Assembly (NCBI RefSeq): GCF_016863095.1
Contig: NZ_BOOF01000013.1
Location: forward strand, 124,001-188,000
Source of the DNA: Microbispora siamensis
GTDB lineage: Bacteria; Actinomycetota; Actinomycetes; Streptosporangiales; Streptosporangiaceae
Direction of reading: 5' to 3'
Length of the DNA stretch: 64,000 bases
The position numbers and the translations under genes are program-made. Shown here in pieces: positions 20,106-28,245 of the stretch. Positions within the stretch are counted from its first letter, which is position 1. Each line of letters opens with the position of its first letter. The notes beneath the pieces were generated by a model that ran no database searches, was not told where the DNA came from, and was given only the letters and a program-made list of their open reading frames with translations.

Positions 20106-21380
20106 TCAGAACTCGCAGGGCATGTGCTTGATGCCGTTGATGAAGCTGGACAGCAGGCGCTCCGGCTCGCCCGCCTCGATCTGGGGGACCCGCCGCAGCA
20201 GCTCGCGGAACATCGCGGTGATCTCGCGGCGGGCCAGGTGGGCGCCGAGGCAGAAGTGGGGACCGGGGCCGCCGAAGCCGACGTGCGGGTTGGGGTCGCG
20301 CAGGATGTCGAAGCGCAGCGGGTCGTCGAACACCCGCTCGTCGCGGTTGGCCGCCCAGTAGTACAGCAGGACCTTCTCGCCCTTGCGGTAGAGGTTGCCG
20401 TTCATCTCGTGGTCGCGGGTGACCTTGCGGCGCATGTAGTTGACCGGCGCGGCCAGCCGGACGATCTCCTCGATCGCGCGCGGCGCCCGGCCCTCGAAGT
20501 CCTCCAGCCACAGCCGCCGCTGCTCCGGGTTGAGCGTGAGCAGGCGCATGCCGTGCGAGATGGCGTTGCGGGTGGTCTCGTTGCCGGCCACGACGAGCAG
20601 GATGAAGAACGACCCGAGCTCCTGGGCGGTCAGCCGCTCGCCGTCGATGTTGGCGTTGACCAGGGACGAAGTGAGGTCGTCGGTGGGCGTCTCCATCCGC
20701 AGCGCGGCCAGGTCCTGGACGAGCTGCTGCAGCTCCATCCCCGCGGTGAGCAGCGCGTCGGCGATGTCCTCGCGGTCGCTCACGTACTCGGGGTCGGTGG
20801 CGCCGAGGACGATGTTCGAGCGGTCGAAGACGAACTGGTAGTCCTTCTCCGGGATGCCCATCATGTCGCAGATGATCTTCAAGGGCAGCTTGGCGGCCAC
20901 CTCGGTGACGAAGTCGCAGCCGGGGCCGGTCTCCAGCAGCTCGTCCACGATGCGCGAGGCCGCGGCGTCCACGTCGGACTCGAACTGCTTGATCATCCTC
21001 GGTGTGAAGGCGCGCGAGACGATCCGCCGCAGGCGTGCGTGCCGCGGGTCGTCCATGTTGATCATCGAGCCGAAGTATTCGGCGAACTCCGCCGGCAGGT
21101 CCGGGATGTTGGTGGCCCCGCCGTCGCCCGAGCAGAAGACCTCGGGATTGCGGCTGGCCTCCAGGATGTCGGCGTGCCGGACCAGCGCGTGGTAGCCCGG
21201 CCCGGTGACGCCGCCCAGGCTGAACTCGGGTTCCGGGAAGAAGGCCGGCTTGTCCAGGTCGCGCAGCAGCCGGAACGCGTGTTCCCGCTCCTCGTCCGGA
21301 CGGCCCCAGAAGTTCCAGTCGTTCAGGTCGATGTCCGCCGCCGAGGTGATGGGCGTGCGCTCCGTGGGCTGTGTCGTCAT
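20106..21380 (-). CDS. Cytochrome P450, CYP124-like
   Basis: 424 residues. I-helix oxygen-activation motif AGNETTRN, K-helix ExxR (EEIVR), and haem loop FGGPGPHFCLGAHLARRE with axial Cys377. The overall pattern (NMDDPRHARLRRIVSRAFTP, FFILLVVAGNETTRNA, NPNPHVGFGG, C-terminal NGIKHMP) resembles mycobacterial CYP124, which omega-hydroxylates methyl-branched lipids, and the CYP125/142 sterol hydroxylases. Soluble; needs ferredoxin and a reductase, neither of which is encoded nearby. ATG without a clear Shine-Dalgarno. It is 67 bp downstream of the gene at 21448-22461 on the same strand. A close paralogue is at 24013-25281. Confidence 0.93.
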   Translation of the reverse strand: MTTQPTERTPITSAADIDLNDWNFWGRPDEEREHAFRLLRDLDKPAFFPEPEFSLGGVTGPGYHALVRHADILEASRNPEVFCSGDGGATNIPDLPAEFAEYFGSMINMDDPRHARLRRIVSRAFTPRMIKQFESDVDAAASRIVDELLETGPGCDFVTEVAAKLPLKIICDMMGIPEKDYQFVFDRSNIVLGATDPEYVSDREDIADALLTAGMELQQLVQDLAALRMETPTDDLTSSLVNANIDGERLTAQELGSFFILLVVAGNETTRNAISHGMRLLTLNPEQRRLWLEDFEGRAPRAIEEIVRLAAPVNYMRRKVTRDHEMNGNLYRKGEKVLLYYWAANRDERVFDDPLRFDILRDPNPHVGFGGPGPHFCLGAHLARREITAMFRELLRRVPQIEAGEPERLLSSFINGIKHMPCEF

Positions 21381-21447
21381 GGTGGGGGCCCGGCCCTTCC
21401 GAGTGACTAGAACCACATTCGGTTGTCAGTCTGCCACATCCATTGGT

Positions 21448-22461
21448 TCAGCCGCAGTGGGTCAGGCGCGCATGCCTGCGCCGGCAGCGTGGATCCCAGT
21501 GCGCGCCGAAACGCATCAGTGAGGCGGCCGTCTCGGGATGCGCGGCGGCCCAGACGTCGTCGAAGAGGAACCACTGCCGGTACCCGAAGAATTTGTCCAT
21601 GTGGATCGCCATCTGGGCCAGGTGGTCGTCGCACCGGACGAGCGTGCGACCGGGGTCACGTCCGTCCGCCGGGACGCGGTCCGCCAGCAGACGCAGCGCG
21701 TGTTCGTGCGCCCGGGAGTGCGGAGCACTGATCTCGGGCACGTCTTCCTCCAGACGGGCCCAATGGTTGCAGCGCTCCAGCGCGGGCCCGATCTCCTCAT
21801 CATCAGGGGCGATCAGCGCGCGCAGGGCACGCAACTCGCCGTTAAGGAGATCGGGGTCCGCCGCGCGCAGCGCCGCCGCGAGCCCCGGCAGCCGTACGCC
21901 CGGCAACGCCTCCGGGTATCTGCCTCCGACGCTGTTCACGGTGGCGTGGTGAGTGAGTATGACGGCGTACATCACGCCCTCCCCGCCGGGCGGCGCGGGG
22001 CTGACGACGTGAACCGGGACCGGAGGCGTGAACGTCCGCACGGACGGTGATGCGTCCGCGGGCAGGTCCCAGCTCTCGTGCACCAGGTAGGCCCAGCGGT
22101 CGGGTTCGGCCGCCACCACGTGGTCGTCCACGAAGAAGTACGCCAGCTCGACCTCGTCGTCATCGGTGAGCACCCGCACGCTGTGCCGGTCGGCCCGCAG
22201 CCTCCCCTCGACGTACAGATGTTCCTTGAGCAGCCGGCGCAACTCGACATGGGTGCGGGGGGCCGGCAGCCCGGTCTCGAAGATGGTGTGCAGACCGTAG
22301 ACATTTGCACCGAACTCGCGCTGCACCCACGTGTACGCGTCCTGCGACGCGGCGTCGTCCCACACCCTGCGGAACCAGTCGAGCACCGTGGCGTCGGGGA
22401 AGTGCCGGACGAGCCGGCCGGACGGTCCCTCGTAGACGCTGCGGTAGACGAAGTAGACCAC
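21448..22461 (-). CDS. Conserved hypothetical protein
   Basis: 337 residues; I do not recognise a family. It begins VYFVYRSVYEGPSGRLVRHFPDATVLDWF, has no signal peptide or membrane segment, is rich in His, Trp and Asp, and ends in a basic tail (RCRRRHARLTHC). Codon bias (strong GC3) and the full-length frame say it is real. GTG start. It lies 34 bp downstream of a GlxA-type regulator and upstream of a P450 on the same strand, so the three may share a transcript. Confidence 0.65.
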   Translation of the reverse strand: MVYFVYRSVYEGPSGRLVRHFPDATVLDWFRRVWDDAASQDAYTWVQREFGANVYGLHTIFETGLPAPRTHVELRRLLKEHLYVEGRLRADRHSVRVLTDDDEVELAYFFVDDHVVAAEPDRWAYLVHESWDLPADASPSVRTFTPPVPVHVVSPAPPGGEGVMYAVILTHHATVNSVGGRYPEALPGVRLPGLAAALRAADPDLLNGELRALRALIAPDDEEIGPALERCNHWARLEEDVPEISAPHSRAHEHALRLLADRVPADGRDPGRTLVRCDDHLAQMAIHMDKFFGYRQWFLFDDVWAAAHPETAASLMRFGAHWDPRCRRRHARLTHCG

Positions 22462-22495
22462 GCCGCCACCATCGCAGGCGGCACCGACAGAATCG

Positions 22496-23485
22496 TCACC
22501 TGTCGTCGCCGAAGGAGGACGGCAACGCGGTCGCCTGGGTCAGGCGGTAACGCGAGGGCGGGATGCCGTAAAGATCGACGAACGCCTGGCGGAGAGCCTC
22601 GGCCGTCCCGAAGCCGCAGCGGGCCGCGATCGCGGCCATCGGCAGCGACGTGGAGGCGAGCAGGTGGGCGGCGGCCTCGGTGCGGGCCCGCCGTACGAAC
22701 CGGCCCGGGGTCTGTCCCGTGTGCTTGAGGAACAGCCGGGTCAGGTGGCGCTCGCTCACGCCCGCGCCGGCCGCCAGGGCGGCGGTGGACAGGTCGGCGT
22801 CCGGATGGCCGGTGACATGGTCGACGATGCGCTTGACCAGGCCGTCCCCGGGCGGCGGGCCCTCGGTGAACATGCTCATCTGCGCCTGGTTGCCCGGTCG
22901 TTGCAGGTAGGTCACCAGGTTGCGGGCCACCTGCCTGGCGAGGGCGGGGCCGTGGTCCTCCTCGATGAACGCGAGCGTGACGTCCAGCGCGCTGGTGACA
23001 CCGGCGGCGGTGGTGACGTTGCCGTCGCGGATGAAGATCGGGCGGGCGTCGACGGCGATCTCCGGGTGGCGGGCGGCGAGCGTGTGGGCGAACTGCCAGT
23101 GTGTGGTCGCGCGCCGCCCGTCGAGCAGGCCGGCGGCGGCCAGCACCGCCGCGCCCGTGCACACCGAGGCGACGCGGCGGCTCTCCCGTGCCAGCCGCCG
23201 GACGTGGCCGACGATCACCCGGTTGGCTGCGGCCTCCTCGTGCCCGATCCCCCCGGAGACGAGGAGCGTGTCCAGCGGCCCGGTGACGCGTTCGAGCGCC
23301 TGCTGCCCCTGCAGCGTCAACCCGCTGCCGCAGGTGACCGGCAGCCCCGACGGGGTGGCCAGGCACACGTCGTAGCACGGGGACGCCCCGTGGGCGTTCG
23401 CCATGATCAGGCTCGACGTCACGCACGCGATGTCGACGAGCTCCGCCGCGTGGTATCCGACCACGACCATGCGCCGCTGGGTCAT
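22496..23485 (-). CDS. GlxA family transcriptional regulator (DJ-1/PfpI + AraC HTH)
   Basis: 329 residues. The N-terminal DJ-1/PfpI-like domain carries VCTGAAVLAAAGLLDGRRATTHW, with Cys at the nucleophile-elbow position; the C-terminal AraC domain has two HTH motifs (LSTAALAAGAGVSERHLTRL and MAAIAARCGFGTAEALRQAF). The family includes regulators sensing amines, amides or aldehydes. ATG 23485 gives the canonical N-terminus. Divergent from a small four-helix membrane protein and probably co-transcribed with the downstream hypothetical gene. One of three paralogues in the window. Confidence 0.9.
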   Translation of the reverse strand: MTQRRMVVVGYHAAELVDIACVTSSLIMANAHGASPCYDVCLATPSGLPVTCGSGLTLQGQQALERVTGPLDTLLVSGGIGHEEAAANRVIVGHVRRLARESRRVASVCTGAAVLAAAGLLDGRRATTHWQFAHTLAARHPEIAVDARPIFIRDGNVTTAAGVTSALDVTLAFIEEDHGPALARQVARNLVTYLQRPGNQAQMSMFTEGPPPGDGLVKRIVDHVTGHPDADLSTAALAAGAGVSERHLTRLFLKHTGQTPGRFVRRARTEAAAHLLASTSLPMAAIAARCGFGTAEALRQAFVDLYGIPPSRYRLTQATALPSSFGDDR

Positions 23486-23583
23486 GACCCGACTGTAGGC
23501 CGGACGGACGGGGAGCCCAAGATTTCGGACCCGTTCCCGTCTCCCTCCTTGGCGCGTCCGCGGGCCGCCCGGACAGTTGGGCC

Positions 23584-24003
23584 ATGACGCACACCACGCC
23601 TGGAAGGCCCACCGGCCACCGCCCCGCCACACGGCGATGGGGCCGTTTCGCCCTGCACTACCTCGAGATGGTGGTCGCGATGTTCGCCGGGATGTTCGCG
23701 CTCGGCCTGCTGTGGTCCGCCCTGGGGATCCAGCCCTCGTACGCCCGCGATACCGAACTCGCCTATCTGCTCATGGCGTTCGACATGTCGGCCGGCATGG
23801 CCGTCTGGATGCGCGTGCGCGGGCACGCCTGGGCCCCGGTCCTGGAGATGTGCGGCGCGATGTTCGCCCCGGTCGTGCCGTTGTTCCCGCTCCTGTGGCT
23901 GGGCCTGATCCACGGCATGGCCCTGATGGTCGCGGCCCACGTCGCGATGTTCCCGCTGATGCTGGCGGCCATGCTGTGGCGCCGCGACGAGTACGCTCAC
24001 TGA
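23584..24003 (+). CDS. Small four-helix integral membrane protein
   Basis: 139 residues with about four hydrophobic segments (from LEMVVAMFAGMFALGLLWSAL onward), rich in Met, and a short charged C-terminus (RRDEYAH). Homologues in actinomycetes are often labelled flagellar FliP-like, but the organism shows no flagellar genes here and the similarity is weak, so function is unknown. It is divergent from a GlxA-type regulator, which may control it, and converges on the second P450 with nine bases between stops. Confidence 0.72.
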   Translation: MTHTTPGRPTGHRPATRRWGRFALHYLEMVVAMFAGMFALGLLWSALGIQPSYARDTELAYLLMAFDMSAGMAVWMRVRGHAWAPVLEMCGAMFAPVVPLFPLLWLGLIHGMALMVAAHVAMFPLMLAAMLWRRDEYAH

Positions 24004-24012
24004 CGCCGAGGC

Positions 24013-25281
24013 TCAGAAGCGGTAGCTCATGTGCTTGACGCCGTTGATGAAGTTGGACAGCAGGTAGGACGGCTCGCCCACGGAACGGATGGCGGGCATG
24101 CGGTCGAACAGTTCCCGGAACATCACGGTGATCTCCCGGCGGGCGAGGTGGGCGCCCAGGCAGTAGTGGGGGCCGTGGCCGCCGAAGCCGACATGGGGGT
24201 TGGGGCTGCGGGTGATGTCGAAGACGTCGGGATCGCGGAAGACCGCCTCGTCCCGGTTCGCCGAGTTGTAGAACAGCAGGACCTTGTCGCCCGCGCGGTA
24301 GTCGTGGCCGTTCATCGTGTGGTCGCGTGTCACGGTGCGGCGGAACTGGATGACGGGGCTGGAGTAGCGGACGATCTCCTCGACGGCGCCCGCGATGCGC
24401 CCGTCGAAGTCCGCGAGCAGCAGCGCGCGCTGCTCGGGGTGGTCGGTGAGCAGTTTGAGCCCGTGGGCGATGGCGTTGCGGGTCGTCTCGCTGCCCGCGA
24501 CGACCAGCAGGATGAAGAACGAGCCGAGTTCCTGGGCGGTCAGGCGTTCCTCGCCGTTCACGAGCCTGCTGGTCAGGTCGTCGGTGGGCCGGCGGCGGCG
24601 CTCCCCGGCGAGGCGCCGCGCCAGCGCGTTGAGGTCGTGCCCGGCCCGCAACAGCGCGGCCAGGCCGCGGGCCGTGGTCCAGCGGCCGAAGGAGCCGTCC
24701 GGCCGGGACGGGTCGACGGCGACGCCCGAATACTCGGAGTCGGCGTTGGCCAGGATCGTGTTCGTACGGCGCAGCACCCGGTCGTGGTGCTCGGGCCGAA
24801 TGCCCATCATGTCGCAGATCACCCGTACGGGTAATCGGGCGGCGATCTGGGTGACGAAGTCGCCGGGCCCCTCCCGCACGGCCCCGTCGACGATCTCCCG
24901 GGCGGCCCGGCCGAGGTCCTCCTCCATCTTGGTCAGGATGCGCGGGGTGAACGCCCGCGAGACGATCCGCCGCAGCCGGGCGTGCCGGGGATCGTCCATG
25001 TTGATCATCGATCCGAAGTAGACGGCCAGCCAGCGCGGCATGTCCGGGATGCTGTTGGCCGTCGGCTCGCTGCTGAAGACGGCGGGGTCGCGGCTCGCCT
25101 CGGTCACGTCGGCGTGCCGTACGAGCGCGTAGTAGCCCGGTCCGTGACCGATGAAGGGGATCTTGTTCTCCCGGAAGAAGACGGGCCGGTCGAGCGCGCG
25201 CAGGCGGCGGAACGCCTCGTGCCGCTCGGCCTGGGGCAGCCCCCAGAACGGGATGTGGGACAGGTCGACAGCCGTGTCCAT
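24013..25281 (-). CDS. Cytochrome P450, CYP124-like (second copy)
   Basis: 422 residues, closely related to the P450 at 20106-21380: long stretches are identical, notably the FGSMINMDDPRHARLRR and FILLVVAG segments. I-helix AGSETTRN, ExxR (EEIVR), haem loop FGGHGPHYCLGAHLARRE with Cys374. The substrate-recognition regions differ most (an insert around SGVAVDPSRPDGSFGRW, ~residues 195-215), suggesting a different substrate. The ATG at 25281 is divergent from the acyl-CoA ligase, with a TetR-type operator in the shared space. Probable duplicate that has diverged. Confidence 0.93.
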   Translation of the reverse strand: MDTAVDLSHIPFWGLPQAERHEAFRRLRALDRPVFFRENKIPFIGHGPGYYALVRHADVTEASRDPAVFSSEPTANSIPDMPRWLAVYFGSMINMDDPRHARLRRIVSRAFTPRILTKMEEDLGRAAREIVDGAVREGPGDFVTQIAARLPVRVICDMMGIRPEHHDRVLRRTNTILANADSEYSGVAVDPSRPDGSFGRWTTARGLAALLRAGHDLNALARRLAGERRRRPTDDLTSRLVNGEERLTAQELGSFFILLVVAGSETTRNAIAHGLKLLTDHPEQRALLLADFDGRIAGAVEEIVRYSSPVIQFRRTVTRDHTMNGHDYRAGDKVLLFYNSANRDEAVFRDPDVFDITRSPNPHVGFGGHGPHYCLGAHLARREITVMFRELFDRMPAIRSVGEPSYLLSNFINGVKHMSYRF

Positions 25282-25379
25282 GTCGCCCACTCTTGTGCGG
25301 GGACACAGCATCGTCAAGGGTCGAGAACGCCCTTGTAACCGGACCCTCAAAATCCACTCTCCGAGCGGTTACGCTGAGG

Positions 25380-25395
25380 TACCTACCGGTTGGTA
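25380..25395. promoter_or_regulatory. TetR-type operator between P450 and acyl-CoA ligase
   Basis: TACCTACCGGTTGGTA is a 16-bp palindrome with one imperfect pair, matching the TACCnACCGGTnGGTA form bound by many fatty-acid and acyl-CoA-responsive TetR repressors. It lies 36 bp before the ligase ATG, just after a -10-like TACGCT (25370-25375). The cognate TetR is not in this neighbourhood. Confidence 0.65.
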
Positions 25396-25430
25396 TGGAC
25401 CGAAGGGTCCGATAGAAGAGGGAGCGGCAG

Positions 25431-26957
25431 ATGCTCAACCTGGCCGTCGTGCTGGAAGACAGCGCACGGGAGAAGCCCGACGCCACCGCGGTCGTCCTCG
25501 GCGACATGCGCCTGCCGTACTCGCTCGTGAACACCGTCGCCAACCAGGTCGCCAACCTGCTGGTCTCGCGCGGCATCGGCAAGGGCGACAAGGTGGCGCT
25601 GGCCTGCCCCAACCTGCCGTACTTCCCGTTCGTCTACTACGGGATCCTCAAGGCGGGCGCGACCGTCGTCCCGCTGAACGTGCTGCTGCAGGCCAGGGAG
25701 ATCGCCTATCACCTGGACGACTCCGACGCCAAGGCCTTCTTCTGCTTCGAGGGCTCGCCGGAGCTGCCGCTCGGCGAGCGGGGCCGGGCCGGCTTCGCCG
25801 ACGCCGAACGCGCCGAGCACTTCTTCGTGCTGCCGGCCACGCCGCTCGCCACCGAGTCCGAGCTCGGCGAGACGCTGTGGGCGGCCCTCGACGGGATGTC
25901 CGGCGAGTTCGAGACCGTGCAGACCTCCCCCGAGGACACGGCGGTGATCCTCTACACCAGCGGCACCACCGGGCAGCCGAAGGGCGCCGAGCTCACGCAT
26001 CAGAACATGCTGATGAACGCGATGGTCAACGACGAGCTGTCGCCGCGGCAGCCGGAGAACGTCTACCTCGTCACGCTGCCGCTGTTCCACTCCTTCGGCC
26101 AGACCGTGCTGATGAACACCGGGTTCCGGCGCCGCGCCGCGCTCGTGCTGATGCCGCGCTTCGAGCCGGCCGAGGCCCTCACGCTGATGCGGCGGGAGAA
26201 CGTCACGTTGTTCGCCGGCGTGCCGACCATGTACTGGGCGATGCTCACCGCGGTGCACACCGGGGCGGCGCAGGTGCCGACGTCGCTGGTGAGCGCGGTC
26301 TCCGGCGGATCGGCGCTGCCGGTGGAGGTCCTCAAGGACTTCAGCGCGACGTTCGGGGTGGACGTCCTGGAGGGCTACGGCCTGTCGGAGACCTCGCCGG
26401 TGGCCTCGTTCAACCAGCCCGGGAAGCCCAACAAGCCCGGGTCGATCGGCACGCCGATCTGGGGCGTGGAGATGAAGCTGGTCGACGCCGAGTGGAACAC
26501 GGTCGACGACATCGGCGAGATCGCCGTCCGCGGCCACAACATCATGAAGGGCTACTACAACCGGCCGGAGGCCACCGCGGAGGTGATGAAGGACGGCTGG
26601 TTCCGTACGGGCGACGTGGCCCGGCGCGACGAGGACGGCTACTACTTCATCGTCGACCGGGCCAAGGACATGATCATCCGGGGCGGCTTCAACGTGTACC
26701 CCCGAGAGATCGAGGAGGTCCTCATGACCCACCCGGCGGTCTCGCTCGCCGCGGTCGTCGGGGTGCCCCACGACTCCCACGGCGAGGAGGTCAAGGCGTA
26801 CGTCATCCGCAAGCCCGGCGCCACCACCACCGAGGAGGAACTGGTGGCGTGGTGCCGGGAGACGATGGCGGCCTACAAGTACCCGCGGATCGTGGAGTTC
26901 CGCGAGTCCCTGCCGATGACCGCCACCGGCAAGATCCTCAAGCGCGAGCTGCGGTAG
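25431..26957 (+). CDS. Long-chain fatty-acid-CoA ligase (AMP-binding)
   Basis: 508 residues of the ANL superfamily. The P-loop-like AMP motif is YTSGTTGQPKGAELTH (about 174-189), followed by YGLSET, the WFRTGDVA hinge region, and the catalytic C-terminal lysine in TATGKILKRELR. It activates a carboxylic acid to acyl-AMP and then acyl-CoA. GAGGGAG lies before the ATG. Candidate substrates are the fatty acids made or hydroxylated by neighbouring gene products (TmsA/TmsB, P450s), but this is inferred from position. Converges on tmsB with six bases between stops. Confidence 0.92.
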   Translation: MLNLAVVLEDSAREKPDATAVVLGDMRLPYSLVNTVANQVANLLVSRGIGKGDKVALACPNLPYFPFVYYGILKAGATVVPLNVLLQAREIAYHLDDSDAKAFFCFEGSPELPLGERGRAGFADAERAEHFFVLPATPLATESELGETLWAALDGMSGEFETVQTSPEDTAVILYTSGTTGQPKGAELTHQNMLMNAMVNDELSPRQPENVYLVTLPLFHSFGQTVLMNTGFRRRAALVLMPRFEPAEALTLMRRENVTLFAGVPTMYWAMLTAVHTGAAQVPTSLVSAVSGGSALPVEVLKDFSATFGVDVLEGYGLSETSPVASFNQPGKPNKPGSIGTPIWGVEMKLVDAEWNTVDDIGEIAVRGHNIMKGYYNRPEATAEVMKDGWFRTGDVARRDEDGYYFIVDRAKDMIIRGGFNVYPREIEEVLMTHPAVSLAAVVGVPHDSHGEEVKAYVIRKPGATTTEEELVAWCRETMAAYKYPRIVEFRESLPMTATGKILKRELR

Positions 26958-26963
26958 GGACCT

Positions 26964-28220
26964 TTACGGCCAGTCGAGGGACGGGCGCAGCGGAACGTGC
27001 GACCGTCCCTCGTCGAGCCGGACGCCGAGCACCTGGTGGAGCTGCACCTTGTTGCGCTCGAACCCGACGACGCAGCCGGCCATGTAGAGCCGCCAGACCC
27101 GGGCGGTGCCCTGGCCGACCTCCTCGACCGCCTCGTCCCAGTGGGCGTCGAGATTCTTGCACCACTCGCGCAGCGTCAGCGCGTAGTGCTCACGCAGGTT
27201 CTCCTCGTGGCGGACCTCGAAACCGGTGTCCTCCATCTGGCGGATCAGGTAGCCCACCGACTCCAGCTCCCCGTCGGGGAAGACGTAGCGGTTGATGAAG
27301 CCGCCCTTGTTCATGGTCTTCTCGGTGCTGGTCGGACGGGTGATGCAGTGGTTGAGCAGGCGCCCGCCCGGCTTGAGCTTGCCGTACAGGAAGGAGAAGT
27401 ACGACGGCAGGTTGTCCTTGCCGATGTGCTCGGTGAGGCCGATCGAGCTGACCCGGTCGAAACCGGTTTCCGCGACGTCGCGGTAGTCCATGTAGCGGAC
27501 CTCGGCGAGCTCCGACAGCCCCGCCTCCGCGATGGCCTTCTGCGCCCACTCGGCCTGCTGGCGCGACAGCGTGACGCCGAGGCCCTTCACGCCGTACTCC
27601 TTGGCCGCGTGCATGACCATGCCGCCCCAGCCGCAGCCGACGTCGAGCAGCCGCATGCCGGGCTTGAGGTCGAGCTTCTTGGCCACCAGGTCGAACTTCG
27701 TGTACTGCGCCTCCTCCAGCGTCGCGTCCTGCCGTGGGAAGACCGCGCAGGTGTACGCCATGGAGGGGCCCAGCACCCACTCGTAGAAGCGGTTGGAGAC
27801 GTCGTAGTGATGGTGGATCACCTCGGCGTCCCGCTGCTTGGCGTGCCGGCTGCCCAGCTTCGCCAGCGTGCTCTGCCGTGCCTCCTGCGGCGGCGGCTGG
27901 ACGCGCATCAGCAGCGGCTTGATCCCGAGCGAGCGGATCGCGGCGACCTTCTCGCTGAGCGGCAGGTCGTTCAGGGTCAGCGACCACATCCGGTCGAGCA
28001 GGGTGTACATGTCCCCGTGCACGTCGATGTGGCCGGAGATGTACGCGCGGGCGAGGCCGAGCTCTCCCGGCGCCTGCGCGAGGTAGGCCACCGCCACCGG
28101 CGACTTCACCTCGATGCGGAGGTCCGCCCCCGAGGATCCGGCCTTGCTGCCGTCGTAGGCGACGAACTCGACGCCCGCGTCAGGACCGACGATCTTCTCG
28201 AAGATCTTCGCAAGAGTCAT
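26964..28220 (-). CDS. tmsB: 10-methylene fatty-acyl phospholipid methyltransferase (TmsB/BfaB-type, CFA synthase family)
   Basis: 418 residues of the cyclopropane-fatty-acid synthase family. The SAM motif I is LLDVGCGWGG (191-200), preceded by the family HHYDVSNRFYEWVLG. Length, the N-terminal ~110-residue domain and above all the adjacent FAD protein match the TmsA/TmsB (BfaA/BfaB; Rv3719/Rv3720 type) system: TmsB adds a methylene at C10 of oleoyl phospholipids and TmsA reduces it to a 10-methyl (tuberculostearate-type) chain. ATG with GAGAGG four bases upstream. It is 25 bp downstream of tmsA in one operon. A plain CFA synthase cannot be excluded from sequence alone. Confidence 0.82.
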   Translation of the reverse strand: MTLAKIFEKIVGPDAGVEFVAYDGSKAGSSGADLRIEVKSPVAVAYLAQAPGELGLARAYISGHIDVHGDMYTLLDRMWSLTLNDLPLSEKVAAIRSLGIKPLLMRVQPPPQEARQSTLAKLGSRHAKQRDAEVIHHHYDVSNRFYEWVLGPSMAYTCAVFPRQDATLEEAQYTKFDLVAKKLDLKPGMRLLDVGCGWGGMVMHAAKEYGVKGLGVTLSRQQAEWAQKAIAEAGLSELAEVRYMDYRDVAETGFDRVSSIGLTEHIGKDNLPSYFSFLYGKLKPGGRLLNHCITRPTSTEKTMNKGGFINRYVFPDGELESVGYLIRQMEDTGFEVRHEENLREHYALTLREWCKNLDAHWDEAVEEVGQGTARVWRLYMAGCVVGFERNKVQLHQVLGVRLDEGRSHVPLRPSLDWP

Positions 28221-28245
28221 TGCACCTCTCCCGACGTATCGACGC

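Noticed and set aside
21380-21440. KstR-type site upstream of the first P450
   Set aside because: An AACCACATTCGGTT partial palindrome is present, but the spacing does not fit TnnAACnnGTTnnA.
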